A stretch of 64,000 nucleotides of DNA from Bacteroidia bacterium (lineage in GTDB: Bacteria > Bacteroidota > Bacteroidia > Bacteroidales > Prolixibacteraceae): NCBI GenBank assembly GCA_026391315.1, contig JAPLDT010000099.1, positions 1-64,000 on the forward strand, in the 5' to 3' direction. This document shows, piece by piece, positions 55,215-64,000 of this stretch. The position numbers were made by a program, and so were the translations under genes. Each line of letters opens with the position of its first letter. Within the stretch, counting starts at the first letter, position 1. Below the pieces are notes generated by a model. That model saw only the letters and a program-made list of their open reading frames with translations, was not told the DNA's origin and did not search any database.

Positions 55215-58200
55215 ATGAAAATTAAACTGATTTTTCTTTCCCTATTAATTTTCTTGTCCATGGGAGCATGGGCACAGATAAAAATCACCGGCAAAGTTAT
55301 GGACTCTGATAATTCAGAGACTTTGCCAGGGGTAAACGTTCTTGTTAAAGGCGACAAAGGTATTGCCACCGGTACGGTCACCGATGCAGAGGGCCGTTTT
55401 ACCATTACGGTTCCCACCGAACAGAGTACGCTTGTCTTTTCCTTTATCGGTTTCTTGCCACAGGAGGTTGTAGTTGGGAAGCAAACCTTTTTGAATATAC
55501 AGCTAAAACTGATGGTAAAGGGACTGGACGAAGTAGTTGTTATCGGGTACGGAACGACCAAACGATCAAATCTTACCACGGCACAGACTACTATTACTGC
55601 GAAAGAAATTGAAAAAACAGTCAACACTACAATTGAACAAGCCCTTCAGGGAAGGACCGCAGGAGTATACGTTACGCAAAATACGGGTCAACCGGGTGGT
55701 GCCATTTCGGTAAACATCAGGGGTGTCAATTCAATTAACGGCACCAATGAACCACTCTATGTGATCGACGGAGTACAAATACCGGGGCAATCCATATCGT
55801 TTGGTGCGACAAGCTCATCTAATCCGCTTTCCGGATTAAACCCATCGGATATCGAAGATTTTCAGGTATTGCAAGGTCCTTCAGCGACTGCACTCTTTGG
55901 TTCACGTGCAACCAATGGCGTTATTTTAATCACAACCAAACGCGGGAAAGAGGGTTTTACAAACATATCTTATAACTTCCAATACAATATTCAAACACCG
56001 CCCAAGCATTTGAAAGTTATGGATCTGCCTGAATATGCCCAAATGGTCAAGGAATTTCATGCCATTCAGGGAGGAGCTACGCCTTCTGAATTCCTGGATC
56101 CATCGTTGTTAGGACCGGGAACAGATTGGCAGAAAGAATTATTCAACAATTCAGCCATGAAAAAACACCAGGTAAATATGAGCGGAGGGAACAATAAGAC
56201 AACTTATTATTTATCGGGTGAATATTTAACCCAGGATGGTGTGGCTGCCGGTTCAGGTTTTGACCGGTACAGTTTCAGGTTAAACCTCGACAACAAACCA
56301 AGGGACTGGTTTAAAGTCGCAACAAGCCTGAACTTCAACCAAACCAAAGAAAACCTGACAACCAGCCAGGAGAACCTTATTTCAAACGGATTGCAGCTGA
56401 CACCGCAGATTCCGGTTAAGAATCTGGATGGCACATGGGGAGGAGGCGACCTTACCAACGGAGCCAACTTATATGCACCGGTCAACCCGATCGCTATATC
56501 TAATTTAGTAACAAACAATAATTTAAGAAGGCAATTTGTCGGAAGTCTGAATCTGGATTTCATTCTTAATAAAAATTTGGTTTTCAGGACAGCCTTGAAT
56601 ACCAACGTTGGCTATTCCAATGGAATTTATTATGTTCCCACTTATTCAATCGGATGGGCAAAAAATACAATAGCCACTTTATCTGATTCGAACGGAATGA
56701 ATGCTTATTGGAACTGGAATCAAATGCTGGATTACAATAAATTGTTTGGAGATCATTCCCTTAACGTCAAATTGATCCATGAATCCCAATCATCCACATG
56801 GAAAAATACAAGTTCAGGCAGGTCAGGTTTTCTTACCAGCGATATTCTGGACCTCAATGCGGGTGATCCCACAACTGCATCCAACTCAGGCGGCCAAGGC
56901 CAATGGGCGATGGAATCCTATCTCGGAATGCTGAACTACAACTACCGTGACCGTTACATCTTAGCCGGATCTGTCCGTCGCGACGGCTCCTCCAATTTTG
57001 GACCGGATAACCGTTGGGGAACTTTCCCTGCTATGTCAGTTGCATGGAGAATTTCAAAAGAAAATTTCTTTAAAGTTGCTGCAATCAATGAATTAAAGCT
57101 GCGCTTCGAAGTTGGAACAACCGGTAACCAGGGAGGTGGCGGCATCTATTCCCCAATGGCTACAGGTGCTACACAATGGGGTACCGGATTTTTACCAGCC
57201 CAGTACAGTAATCCGGCATTAAAATGGGAGCAAACCACGACCGTCGATGGCGGTTTTAACCTCTCTCTGCTTAAGAACAGGATTCAGCTTGAATTCGACT
57301 ATTTCCAAAAGAAAACCAGCAATCTTTTGATGTCCAACCCATTGCCCTATTACATGGGAACCAATGGTCAGGGGGCTGTTTCTTCACCAACAGTCAATAT
57401 TGGTGCGCTGCAAAACAATGGTTGGGGGTTTACTATCATTACCACCAACATCAATACCAAAAATTTCAAGTGGGATTCAAATCTTAATATTTCAGGGGTA
57501 AAAACAAAAATTACGAAATTCTATTCCGACGCGGCAATTGTCGACCGTACTTCCTGGTGGATGAACAGCTGGACCCAAAGATCAGTAGTAGGCATGGCGC
57601 CATGGCAGTTTCTGGGCTATATTGAAGAGGGCCTGTTCAAAACAGTCGATGAGATCAATAACAGTGCTGTACCCGTTGACAACAACGGCAAGAGGCTGCC
57701 TACCAATGTTAACAACATTTGGGTTGGCGATGTTAAATACAGGGATATCAGCGGACCCGACGGAGTACCGGATGGGAAAATTGACATCAATGACCAGACA
57801 TTCATCGGAAATCCATGGCCTAAATTCTATGGCGGTTTCACCAATACATTCACTTACAAAGGTATAGAATGCAGCGTACTGTTAACTTTCACCTATGGGA
57901 ATGATATTTACAACTATTTAGCCATGGTAAACTCAAATCCCAATAACATTAATCTCAGCCGTAACATGCTGATTACGGCGATGGATTACGCCAAACCAAC
58001 TACCTTACCGGACGGATCGGTAGGATTGGCAAATCCTGAAACCAATGTTCCGAGACTTTCTTATGGTCCAAACGGAAATCAGTCAAGGTTCACATCCAAA
58101 TGGGTAGTAGACGGATCGTTTTTGAGGGTTAAGAACATTTCTTTGGCTTATAATCTGCCTTCTTCATTACTTTCCAGGCAAAAAGTAGTCAACAATGTCA

Positions 58201-58376
58201 AAGTGATGGTTAGCGCACAAAATATTGCCACCATTACCGGTTACAAAGGATATGATCCTGAAGTCGGTGCGTATGTAGGAAGGGATGCTAGTTCGGGTAA
58301 CCAGGCACAGGGTGTTGACTATGGAAGGTATCCGCTTACACCTGTTTATACTTTTAATTTACTGATTAACTTTTAA
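55215..58376 (+). CDS. SusC/RagA TonB-dependent transporter, third pair
   Basis: A 1053-residue TonB-dependent transporter. The signal peptide is LIFLSLLIFLSMGAWAQ, then the regulatory-like domain (ITGKVMDSDNSETLPGVNVL), the SusC hallmark GLDEVVVIGYGTTKRSN, a plug (PLYVIDGVQIPGQS, ATALFGSRATNGVILITTKRG) and a barrel ending YTFNLLINF. It should import mannan- or glucan-derived oligosaccharides with the following SusD. It is the first gene of the PUL divergent from the HTCS. Confidence 0.96.
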   Translation: MKIKLIFLSLLIFLSMGAWAQIKITGKVMDSDNSETLPGVNVLVKGDKGIATGTVTDAEGRFTITVPTEQSTLVFSFIGFLPQEVVVGKQTFLNIQLKLMVKGLDEVVVIGYGTTKRSNLTTAQTTITAKEIEKTVNTTIEQALQGRTAGVYVTQNTGQPGGAISVNIRGVNSINGTNEPLYVIDGVQIPGQSISFGATSSSNPLSGLNPSDIEDFQVLQGPSATALFGSRATNGVILITTKRGKEGFTNISYNFQYNIQTPPKHLKVMDLPEYAQMVKEFHAIQGGATPSEFLDPSLLGPGTDWQKELFNNSAMKKHQVNMSGGNNKTTYYLSGEYLTQDGVAAGSGFDRYSFRLNLDNKPRDWFKVATSLNFNQTKENLTTSQENLISNGLQLTPQIPVKNLDGTWGGGDLTNGANLYAPVNPIAISNLVTNNNLRRQFVGSLNLDFILNKNLVFRTALNTNVGYSNGIYYVPTYSIGWAKNTIATLSDSNGMNAYWNWNQMLDYNKLFGDHSLNVKLIHESQSSTWKNTSSGRSGFLTSDILDLNAGDPTTASNSGGQGQWAMESYLGMLNYNYRDRYILAGSVRRDGSSNFGPDNRWGTFPAMSVAWRISKENFFKVAAINELKLRFEVGTTGNQGGGGIYSPMATGATQWGTGFLPAQYSNPALKWEQTTTVDGGFNLSLLKNRIQLEFDYFQKKTSNLLMSNPLPYYMGTNGQGAVSSPTVNIGALQNNGWGFTIITTNINTKNFKWDSNLNISGVKTKITKFYSDAAIVDRTSWWMNSWTQRSVVGMAPWQFLGYIEEGLFKTVDEINNSAVPVDNNGKRLPTNVNNIWVGDVKYRDISGPDGVPDGKIDINDQTFIGNPWPKFYGGFTNTFTYKGIECSVLLTFTYGNDIYNYLAMVNSNPNNINLSRNMLITAMDYAKPTTLPDGSVGLANPETNVPRLSYGPNGNQSRFTSKWVVDGSFLRVKNISLAYNLPSSLLSRQKVVNNVKVMVSAQNIATITGYKGYDPEVGAYVGRDASSGNQAQGVDYGRYPLTPVYTFNLLINF

Positions 58377-58388
58377 ATAATTCGGAAT

Positions 58389-60068
58389 ATGAAAAATTTA
58401 AAACCTATATATTTAAGGATTGTGCCAATTCTTTCAATCCTTCTCTTGTTCGGTTGCTCCAAAGATTTTTTGAACAGGCCGCCCAAGGATTCGATTGTGG
58501 ATGCAAACTTCTATAAAACAGATCAGGAAGTCCTGGCCTCTACATCTTTGCTTTACAACAAAGTATGGTTCGATTACAACGACAAAGCCACTTACAACCT
58601 TGGTGATTTCAGGGCTGGGACTGCCTACTCGGCATACAACGACAGGGGTAACGTGTTGTTCAATACAACCGCTGAAAACGGAGAGAACAGTGCATCATGG
58701 AGGGCCTTCTTTATTGTGGTCGGACAGTCGAACCTTGCCATCAACAACATCAACACGTATGCCGGTTCAGGTGTTTCAGCAAAAATTAAAAATTTTGCCA
58801 TTGCAGAAGCCAGGTTCATGAGAGCCGTTGCTTACCGGTATTTGGTTATGAACTGGGGAGACGTTCCGATCATCCAGAATAATCTGACTTTACTTTCCGA
58901 CACCACCATTCAAAGAAACACAGCCAAGAGTGTCTGGAAATTTATCACCAACGAGATGCGCGCGGCTGCCAATGATCTGCCTGAAACTCCTATCGCTGTC
59001 GGCAGGGTCACCAAATGGTCGGCAGAGGCGATGCTGGCAAGGTTTTACCTGGCCAGGGCCGGGGTAGAAGCAGTGGGAGGCGTGAGAAATCAGAGTTTCC
59101 TTGACAGCGCGAAATACTATTCAGACCGGGTTATCAGGTTGAGCGGGGCCGCTTTGTTAAGCGACTATGCCAAACTCTTCACCTATCCGTACGATAACAA
59201 CTCCGAATCACTTTTTGAACTTCAATGGATTTTCCTTCCGGGAGTCTGGGGTACCCAAAATTCTACCCAGGCATATCTTGCCTACAGCGCCGATATCTCC
59301 GAAGGCGATGGATGGGGAGGCGACAAAGGCGCCACCTTTTGGATGTTGAGTCAATATGAGGGTTTTTTGGCATTGGGCGATACTGTGCTCAAAGGCCGGA
59401 CCCTGGACCAGAGATTGAAGGCAACTTTTATGTTACCAGGCGCTTATTATCCTGAAATCACCCAAACATTGAACGGTGTGAACCAAAAATTGATTTTCCC
59501 CAACAGTTCGGGTGATGTCAGTTTCTCCTCCATCAAAAAATATGTTTGCGGAAAAGCCGTGGATTTAGGCGGACAAGCCTCTTCACAGCGTTACCCGCAG
59601 GATACCTATATGATGCGCCTTGCTGAAATGTACCTTACCTATGCTGAAGCCGTACTTGGGAACAATGCATCAACACCTGACGCAACAGCCCTGGCCTATT
59701 TTAATTTAGTCCACACCAGGGCTGGATTGGCTGCAATTGCCGGCCCCCTTACCGCAGATATCATTTTCAAGGAAAGAATCATTGAATTTTCCATGGAAGG
59801 AATGGGATGGTACGATCTGGTAAGTCTCCACTATTACAATCCTGCCAAAGCCTATGCAATTCTTAATCAGCAGGATAGAGGTTTATTTAGGGTTATACCT
59901 GACGTTTTCCCGAATCCTACGCAATGGACAGTTCGTAAAACTGTATGGGCCACTACCGACAGAAAGATTAATGCCAATGACGGCAATTTCCTTCTTCCTA
60001 TTCCTGCTGCAGAAATGAGCCAGGCTCCCAACTTAAGGAAACCTCCGGTAGATTATTTTAGCAAGTAA
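58389..60068 (+). CDS. SusD/RagB lipoprotein, third pair
   Basis: A 559-residue surface lipoprotein that starts 12 bases after the SusC stop. Lipobox LLLFGC is followed by KDFLNRPPKDS, a typical SusD N-terminus. The helical core has AEARFMRAVAYRYLVMNWGDVP, and the C-terminal region has FKERIIEFSMEGMGWYDLV and FLLPIPAAEMSQAPNL. It should cap the preceding SusC and bind the target glycan. Length and features are normal for the family. Confidence 0.96.
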   Translation: MKNLKPIYLRIVPILSILLLFGCSKDFLNRPPKDSIVDANFYKTDQEVLASTSLLYNKVWFDYNDKATYNLGDFRAGTAYSAYNDRGNVLFNTTAENGENSASWRAFFIVVGQSNLAINNINTYAGSGVSAKIKNFAIAEARFMRAVAYRYLVMNWGDVPIIQNNLTLLSDTTIQRNTAKSVWKFITNEMRAAANDLPETPIAVGRVTKWSAEAMLARFYLARAGVEAVGGVRNQSFLDSAKYYSDRVIRLSGAALLSDYAKLFTYPYDNNSESLFELQWIFLPGVWGTQNSTQAYLAYSADISEGDGWGGDKGATFWMLSQYEGFLALGDTVLKGRTLDQRLKATFMLPGAYYPEITQTLNGVNQKLIFPNSSGDVSFSSIKKYVCGKAVDLGGQASSQRYPQDTYMMRLAEMYLTYAEAVLGNNASTPDATALAYFNLVHTRAGLAAIAGPLTADIIFKERIIEFSMEGMGWYDLVSLHYYNPAKAYAILNQQDRGLFRVIPDVFPNPTQWTVRKTVWATTDRKINANDGNFLLPIPAAEMSQAPNLRKPPVDYFSK

Positions 60069-60098
60069 ACTCAAAAGCATTATTAACAAAATAGAGAT

Positions 60099-61259
60099 AT
60101 GAAAAAAATATATCAATTGATACCCCTCCTGCTAATGGCAGTTGTACTAACGGGAAATTTTTCATCCTGTACAAAGGAAAATACCGGTCCAAACGGCGGT
60201 GTGCCAAGTATCACTTATATCAGGGTTACTGAACCTATGAAATCTGATTCGTTGCTCGTGGGAGCTTACCAGGGTAACCTGATCGCTATCATGGGAGTGA
60301 ATTTACAGGATGCAAACCAGATATGGTTCAACGACCAGCGGGCTTCTTTGACGCCAACTTACATTACAAGTACAACTATTATGGTGAGTGTTCCTACTGT
60401 CATTCCTGAAGTGATTGACAACCAACTGAAGATCATTTTTGCCAACGGGGACACTTTAAAATACCCTTTTAAAGTATTGATCCCGGAGCCGGTTGTCTCC
60501 AACATGACTAGTGAATATGTACTTGCCGGTGGAACAGCTACCATCAATGGCGATTACTTTTATAAACCGCTTTCGGTTACTTTCCAGGGAGGTTCTGTTG
60601 GCGAAATCGTATCTGTGGAGCCAAAGATCATTAAAGTTAAAGTTCCTGCCGGTGCACAACCAGGCCAAATTACCGTCACCACAAATTTTGGTGTAACCAA
60701 ATCAAATTTCTGGTTCCGGGATAACAGGAATATATTCATCAGCAGCGATCCTTTTAGCGGTTGGTGGAATGCTTCATACGTTGTGAACTATCCGGGTACG
60801 ACGCAAGTTCCTGCCATCAATGGAAATTACTTCCGTGTTACGAAGAAACTCGGTAGCTGGAGCTGGAATGAATTTGCCGGCGGTCCTGCTTCTGCAATGG
60901 GAGATATCAGCAAAAACATCCCTGATGAAGCCATTCTGAAGCCAGCTCTCTACAATTTTAAATTTGAGGTAAATACGGTAAAACCATACAACAACAGTAT
61001 CATATCATTTAACGTTGGCCTGAATTCTGAAGTTAACAGCGCCTACAAATGGAATCCTCCTTACGACACCAAAGGACAATGGCAAACTGTCGTCATTCCT
61101 TATGAAGAAGTAGTTGCCTCCTATGAAGCTGCAGGAGTAAAACTTTCTGTCAATCCTGCTGGTTATTGGACCAGGGTATTGTGCCAGGGTCCGGGCGATC
61201 TGGATTGCGATATTGCATTCGACAATTTCAGGGTGGTTCTAAAAACGCTTAAGAAGTAA
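60099..61259 (+). CDS. IPT/TIG surface glycan-binding lipoprotein
   Basis: A 386-residue lipoprotein (signal peptide ending FSSC) with tandem IPT/TIG immunoglobulin-like modules (about 35-125 and 130-205; SITYIRVTEPM, SNMTSEYVLAGGTATINGDY) and a C-terminal glycan-binding beta-sandwich (about 210-386) rich in aromatic residues, with GWWNASYVV and LGSWSWNEFAGG. This is the layout of surface glycan-binding proteins downstream of SusD in beta-glycan PULs. It should hold long polysaccharide at the surface. It is in an operon with SusC/D (30 bases after SusD). Confidence 0.87.
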   Translation: MKKIYQLIPLLLMAVVLTGNFSSCTKENTGPNGGVPSITYIRVTEPMKSDSLLVGAYQGNLIAIMGVNLQDANQIWFNDQRASLTPTYITSTTIMVSVPTVIPEVIDNQLKIIFANGDTLKYPFKVLIPEPVVSNMTSEYVLAGGTATINGDYFYKPLSVTFQGGSVGEIVSVEPKIIKVKVPAGAQPGQITVTTNFGVTKSNFWFRDNRNIFISSDPFSGWWNASYVVNYPGTTQVPAINGNYFRVTKKLGSWSWNEFAGGPASAMGDISKNIPDEAILKPALYNFKFEVNTVKPYNNSIISFNVGLNSEVNSAYKWNPPYDTKGQWQTVVIPYEEVVASYEAAGVKLSVNPAGYWTRVLCQGPGDLDCDIAFDNFRVVLKTLKK

Positions 61260-61285
61260 AAAAATAAATTTTATAACTTAAAAAA

Positions 61286-62575
61286 ATGAATATAAAATTC
61301 AACATACGCTTGCTTTGGTTGACTGGTATTGTACTGTCAATCGGATTGGCAACCAGCTCTTGTCAAAAGGATAATTCTGATGTAAATAACGGAATGGTTG
61401 AGTTGCTTAGTTTTGGCCCGTCCGGGGTGAAACTGGGCGATCAGATAACCTTTATAGGGAAAAACCTTGATAAAGTTACTACGATCGTATTGAAAGGTGA
61501 TAGTGTGCAAAGTGCATCCTTCGTCAGTCAGAGTGCAGACAACATCGTGATTATCGTTCCGCAGAAAACCGAGCGGGGAGCCATAACCCTCAGAACTGCA
61601 AAGGAAAATATCGTTTCAAAAACAGTTTTAGACCTGCTGGTACCGGTTACGATAACATCCATCACACCATCTGTCCGTCCGGGTGATAATATTACCATTG
61701 CCGGAAATTACCTGAATTGGGTATCTGAAGTTTGGTTTACCAAAGATCTGGTAGTTAAAACTTTCGAAAGCAAATCGTTAACACAATTGGTGGTTAAAGT
61801 ACCTATTGATGCAAAATCAGGTCCCTTGGTAATGAATACGAAGGGTACAAAACCGTTATCACTTACTTCAGACAAAGATTTGATTGTTACATTACCGGCA
61901 ATTACCTCATTCGGTCCGATTCCAGTCGACATTGGCGCGAACCTTACTATCACCGGTACTAACCTTGATCTCACGAAAGAAGTAAGGGTAAAAGGCGCAA
62001 CGGCGCCCATTACCACATTTGTAAGTAAATCAGCAACACAACTGGTTGTTAAAATTCCTCCGCTTACCACCAAAGGATTGATTACATTGGTAGCTTATTC
62101 AGGAGTTACTATCGATTCACAGCAAAAATTACTAATTGTTGGAGATCTTCCCGACCTCGCCCCTGTAAGTTATGCTTTCTATGAAGATGCCTTAATGAAT
62201 GGATGGTCAGATTGGGGCTGGGGAGGTCCGAGGGATTTTAAAAATACTGAGAATGTTCGTGATGGGGACAAAGCAATTAAAGTTACCTGTGATGGCTCCT
62301 GGGGAGCATTATACCTGGGTGGTGGAAATGTTTCCCTAGCCACTTATACTGAATTTACCTTTGCTCTTTTCGGTAAACCAGGAACGAACGGTAAGGTTCT
62401 CAAAGTAGCTGCTAATTGGGGATCACAGTATGATATCGTTATTCAGGAAGGCAAGTGGGTAGAATATAAACTTACAAAGGCTAACCTTGGTAATCCCACG
62501 AAAATAACTGATTTGGTCTTTCAGGAAGCTGGTTGGGCTGGTGTTTATTATATAGATCATATCGGATTGAGATAA
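61286..62575 (+). CDS. Second IPT/TIG glycan-binding lipoprotein
   Basis: A 429-residue lipoprotein (signal peptide ending LATSSC) with three IPT/TIG modules (about 38-110, 115-200 and 205-285), each containing a GDNITIAGNYL- or GANLTITGTNLD-like strand, and a C-terminal jelly-roll-like carbohydrate-binding domain (about 290-429) with the aromatic stretch GWSDWGWGGPRDF. The Trp-rich surface suggests binding to beta-linked glycan chains. It follows the first glycan-binding gene by 26 bases. A wobble-paired hairpin separates it from the GH26 gene. Confidence 0.85.
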   Translation: MNIKFNIRLLWLTGIVLSIGLATSSCQKDNSDVNNGMVELLSFGPSGVKLGDQITFIGKNLDKVTTIVLKGDSVQSASFVSQSADNIVIIVPQKTERGAITLRTAKENIVSKTVLDLLVPVTITSITPSVRPGDNITIAGNYLNWVSEVWFTKDLVVKTFESKSLTQLVVKVPIDAKSGPLVMNTKGTKPLSLTSDKDLIVTLPAITSFGPIPVDIGANLTITGTNLDLTKEVRVKGATAPITTFVSKSATQLVVKIPPLTTKGLITLVAYSGVTIDSQQKLLIVGDLPDLAPVSYAFYEDALMNGWSDWGWGGPRDFKNTENVRDGDKAIKVTCDGSWGALYLGGGNVSLATYTEFTFALFGKPGTNGKVLKVAANWGSQYDIVIQEGKWVEYKLTKANLGNPTKITDLVFQEAGWAGVYYIDHIGLR

Positions 62576-62626
62576 TTATCTGAAGAAATATTTATTTCGC
62601 TTCAGTCGATTATCTGAAACATTTAT

Positions 62627-62672
62627 AATTGGGGTTGTCTCAATCCAAAAGGAAATTGAGGCAGCCCCAATT
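62627..62672 (+). terminator. 18-bp hairpin between glycan-binding gene and mannanase
   Basis: AATTGGGGTTGTCTCAAT and ATTGAGGCAGCCCCAATT pair over 18 bases with two G-U wobbles around a 10-base loop. No T-run follows on the plus strand, so it may be an attenuator or RNA-processing site that lowers GH26 expression relative to the upstream genes. A smaller imperfect hairpin (CTGAAG/CTTCAG) lies at about 62580-62605. Confidence 0.55.
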
Positions 62673-62725
62673 TCAAAAAAATAAGTAAATAATATTTAAA
62701 AATTGAATAGCAGATTTTACAAAAT

Positions 62726-64000
62726 ATGAAAATTTATTGCACCATCTTGTTTACAGCCATTGCTCTTTTTGCCTGTAAGAAAGATAAGGCCGAAATAAAA
62801 ATCCCACCTTCCCAAAGGTTGAAATTTGAAGCCGAAAATGGCGTTAGAAGAGGAAGCTTAAGTGTTTCATCTTCGTTAAGCGGTTTTTCAGGAACGGGTT
62901 ATGTTGCTTCTTTCAGTAGTGCAAACGACAAACTCATTTTCAATGTAATTAATGATTTGGCAGGTGATTACAATTTATATATCGGCTATTCAACTTTGAC
63001 TTTCGGTGCAGGTTCATGTATTATAACTATTAATAATTCAGAAACAGTTAATTTGAATCTTCCGGCCACAGGAAATGCATTTGCAGAAATTAAATTTGCC
63101 CGTTCAAATTTGTGGCAAAACCTAAATACTGTCTCCCTGACGCCGGGTGGAATAAAAAATTTTGCGGTTGACTATATTAGGATTGAACCATTTTCACCTG
63201 GAGTTGCTGCCTCCAATCTGGTAAATCCCAATCCGTCGCCCGAAGCGGTCAATCTGTACAATTACCTGAAACAGACTTATAGCAAAAGGATTCATTCAGG
63301 GGCAACTGCCATCACATCCAGCATGGACGAAGAAAATTGGATATTCCAGCAAACCGGAAAGTATCCTGCGTTGGCCGGTTTTGATTTCATGAACCATACA
63401 CGCAATTATTCGTGGGAAAGAAAGGGCGATCTGGTGAAGAATGCGGTGACATGGTGGTCTCAAAACGGAATGGTGAACTGTCACTGGCATTGGCGTGATC
63501 CGCTCAAAAATAATGACGCATTTTATTCTATGGCAACAAGTTACAGTGAACGTACAACCTTTGATGTTTCAAAAATTTCGGATACCCTTTCGGTCGAATA
63601 TGCTGCCATGATCATGGATATTGATACGGTAGCCAATTACCTACGTCAATTAAGGGATGCAAAAGTTCCTGTTCTTTGGCGTCCATTGCACGAAGCATCC
63701 GGCAAATGGTTTTGGTGGGGCTACAAAGGCGCTGATGCAACTAAAACTTTATGGAAGGTAATGTATAACCGGCTGGTCAATCACCACAAATTGAATAACC
63801 TGATCTGGATTTGGACTTCAGACGTAAAATCGGATGATCTCAATTGGTATCCCGGAGATGAATATGTTGATATTTTAAGCATGGACATCTATCCAACCAA
63901 TGGCGATTTTAGCTCTCAGGTGACCAGTTTTAATCATCTAAAAACAGATTTTGAAGGTAGAAAAATGATCACGCTAAGCGAGAACGGATCAATTCCTGAT
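62726..64000 (+). CDS. GH26 beta-mannanase lipoprotein (partial, runs off window)
   Basis: The first 425 codons of a secreted GH26 enzyme, open to the window edge. Lipobox ALFAC is followed by a CBM35/CBM6-like domain (about 28-150, RLKFEAENGVRRGS, VDYIRIEPF) and the GH26 TIM barrel (about 165 onward; YSKRIHSGATAITS, VNCHWHWRDPL). The acid/base Glu323 lies in WRPLHEASGKWFWWG and the nucleophile Glu419 in TLSENGSIPD, so both catalytic residues are present. It should cleave beta-1,4-mannan or glucomannan. The start ATG 62726 gives the expected signal peptide. Placement after two glycan-binding proteins fits a mannan PUL. Confidence 0.92.
   Translation, partial: MKIYCTILFTAIALFACKKDKAEIKIPPSQRLKFEAENGVRRGSLSVSSSLSGFSGTGYVASFSSANDKLIFNVINDLAGDYNLYIGYSTLTFGAGSCIITINNSETVNLNLPATGNAFAEIKFARSNLWQNLNTVSLTPGGIKNFAVDYIRIEPFSPGVAASNLVNPNPSPEAVNLYNYLKQTYSKRIHSGATAITSSMDEENWIFQQTGKYPALAGFDFMNHTRNYSWERKGDLVKNAVTWWSQNGMVNCHWHWRDPLKNNDAFYSMATSYSERTTFDVSKISDTLSVEYAAMIMDIDTVANYLRQLRDAKVPVLWRPLHEASGKWFWWGYKGADATKTLWKVMYNRLVNHHKLNNLIWIWTSDVKSDDLNWYPGDEYVDILSMDIYPTNGDFSSQVTSFNHLKTDFEGRKMITLSENGSIPD

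Noticed and set aside
55157..55228. Second small frame (MTNKKLNFQRR) just before SusC
   Set aside because: It overlaps the SusC start out of frame, is only 23 codons and has no distinguishing feature.

Overview
The window is chromosomal DNA from a member of the Bacteroidota. The evidence is three SusC/SusD outer-membrane pairs, a one-protein hybrid two-component regulator of the kind that controls polysaccharide utilisation loci (PULs), a secreted protein with a type IX secretion C-terminal domain, lipoprotein signals of Bacteroidota style, and few Shine-Dalgarno sequences. No rRNA, tRNA, CRISPR array or intact transposase was seen. The genus cannot be told from the sequence alone.

Layout. 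(1) 1-1661: an AT-rich accessory edge with an AbiJ-like abortive-infection gene, a small ORF, a possible gene end and several hairpins. (2) 1662-7893, minus strand: three secreted hydrolases (M28 glutamate-carboxypeptidase-like peptidase, GH78 alpha-L-rhamnosidase, acetylxylan-esterase-like alpha/beta hydrolase), with a dense inverted-repeat cluster between the last two. (3) 8028-37620, plus strand: a roughly 30-kb exopolysaccharide (EPS) locus. It encodes a priming sugar transferase fused to a receiver-like domain and interrupted by an in-frame UGA, a short TolC-like protein, a Wzc/GumC-like co-polymerase with a LysM domain, stand-alone receiver proteins, a Wzx flippase, a Wzy polymerase, several glycosyltransferases, two acyltransferases, an FkbM methyltransferase, a 2198-residue two-module NRPS, a T9SS beta-helix protein, a phosphopantetheinyl transferase, UDP-glucose dehydrogenase, UDP-glucuronate decarboxylase and an HPt protein. 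It ends at a strong terminator. (4) 38431-49547, plus: SusC-SusD-SusC-SusD-DUF1735 lipoprotein. (5) 49585-54764, minus: GH5 endoglucanase and hybrid two-component sensor. (6) 55215-64000, plus: SusC-SusD, two IPT/TIG surface glycan-binding lipoproteins and a GH26 mannanase cut by the window edge.

How they fit together. Regions 4-6 look like one or two beta-glycan PULs: GH5 and GH26 point to a mannan, glucomannan or cellulosic substrate, and the hybrid sensor probably controls the divergent SusC operon. The EPS locus supplies its own UDP-glucuronate and UDP-xylose, a Wzx/Wzy assembly route and a private phosphorelay set (three receivers, one HPt, no kinase). It also carries an NRPS plus its activating enzyme among the glycosyltransferases, suggesting a peptide or aminoacyl product made with, or attached to, the polysaccharide. 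That NRPS-EPS combination is the most novel system here. The dead or truncated priming transferase raises the question of whether the locus is active.
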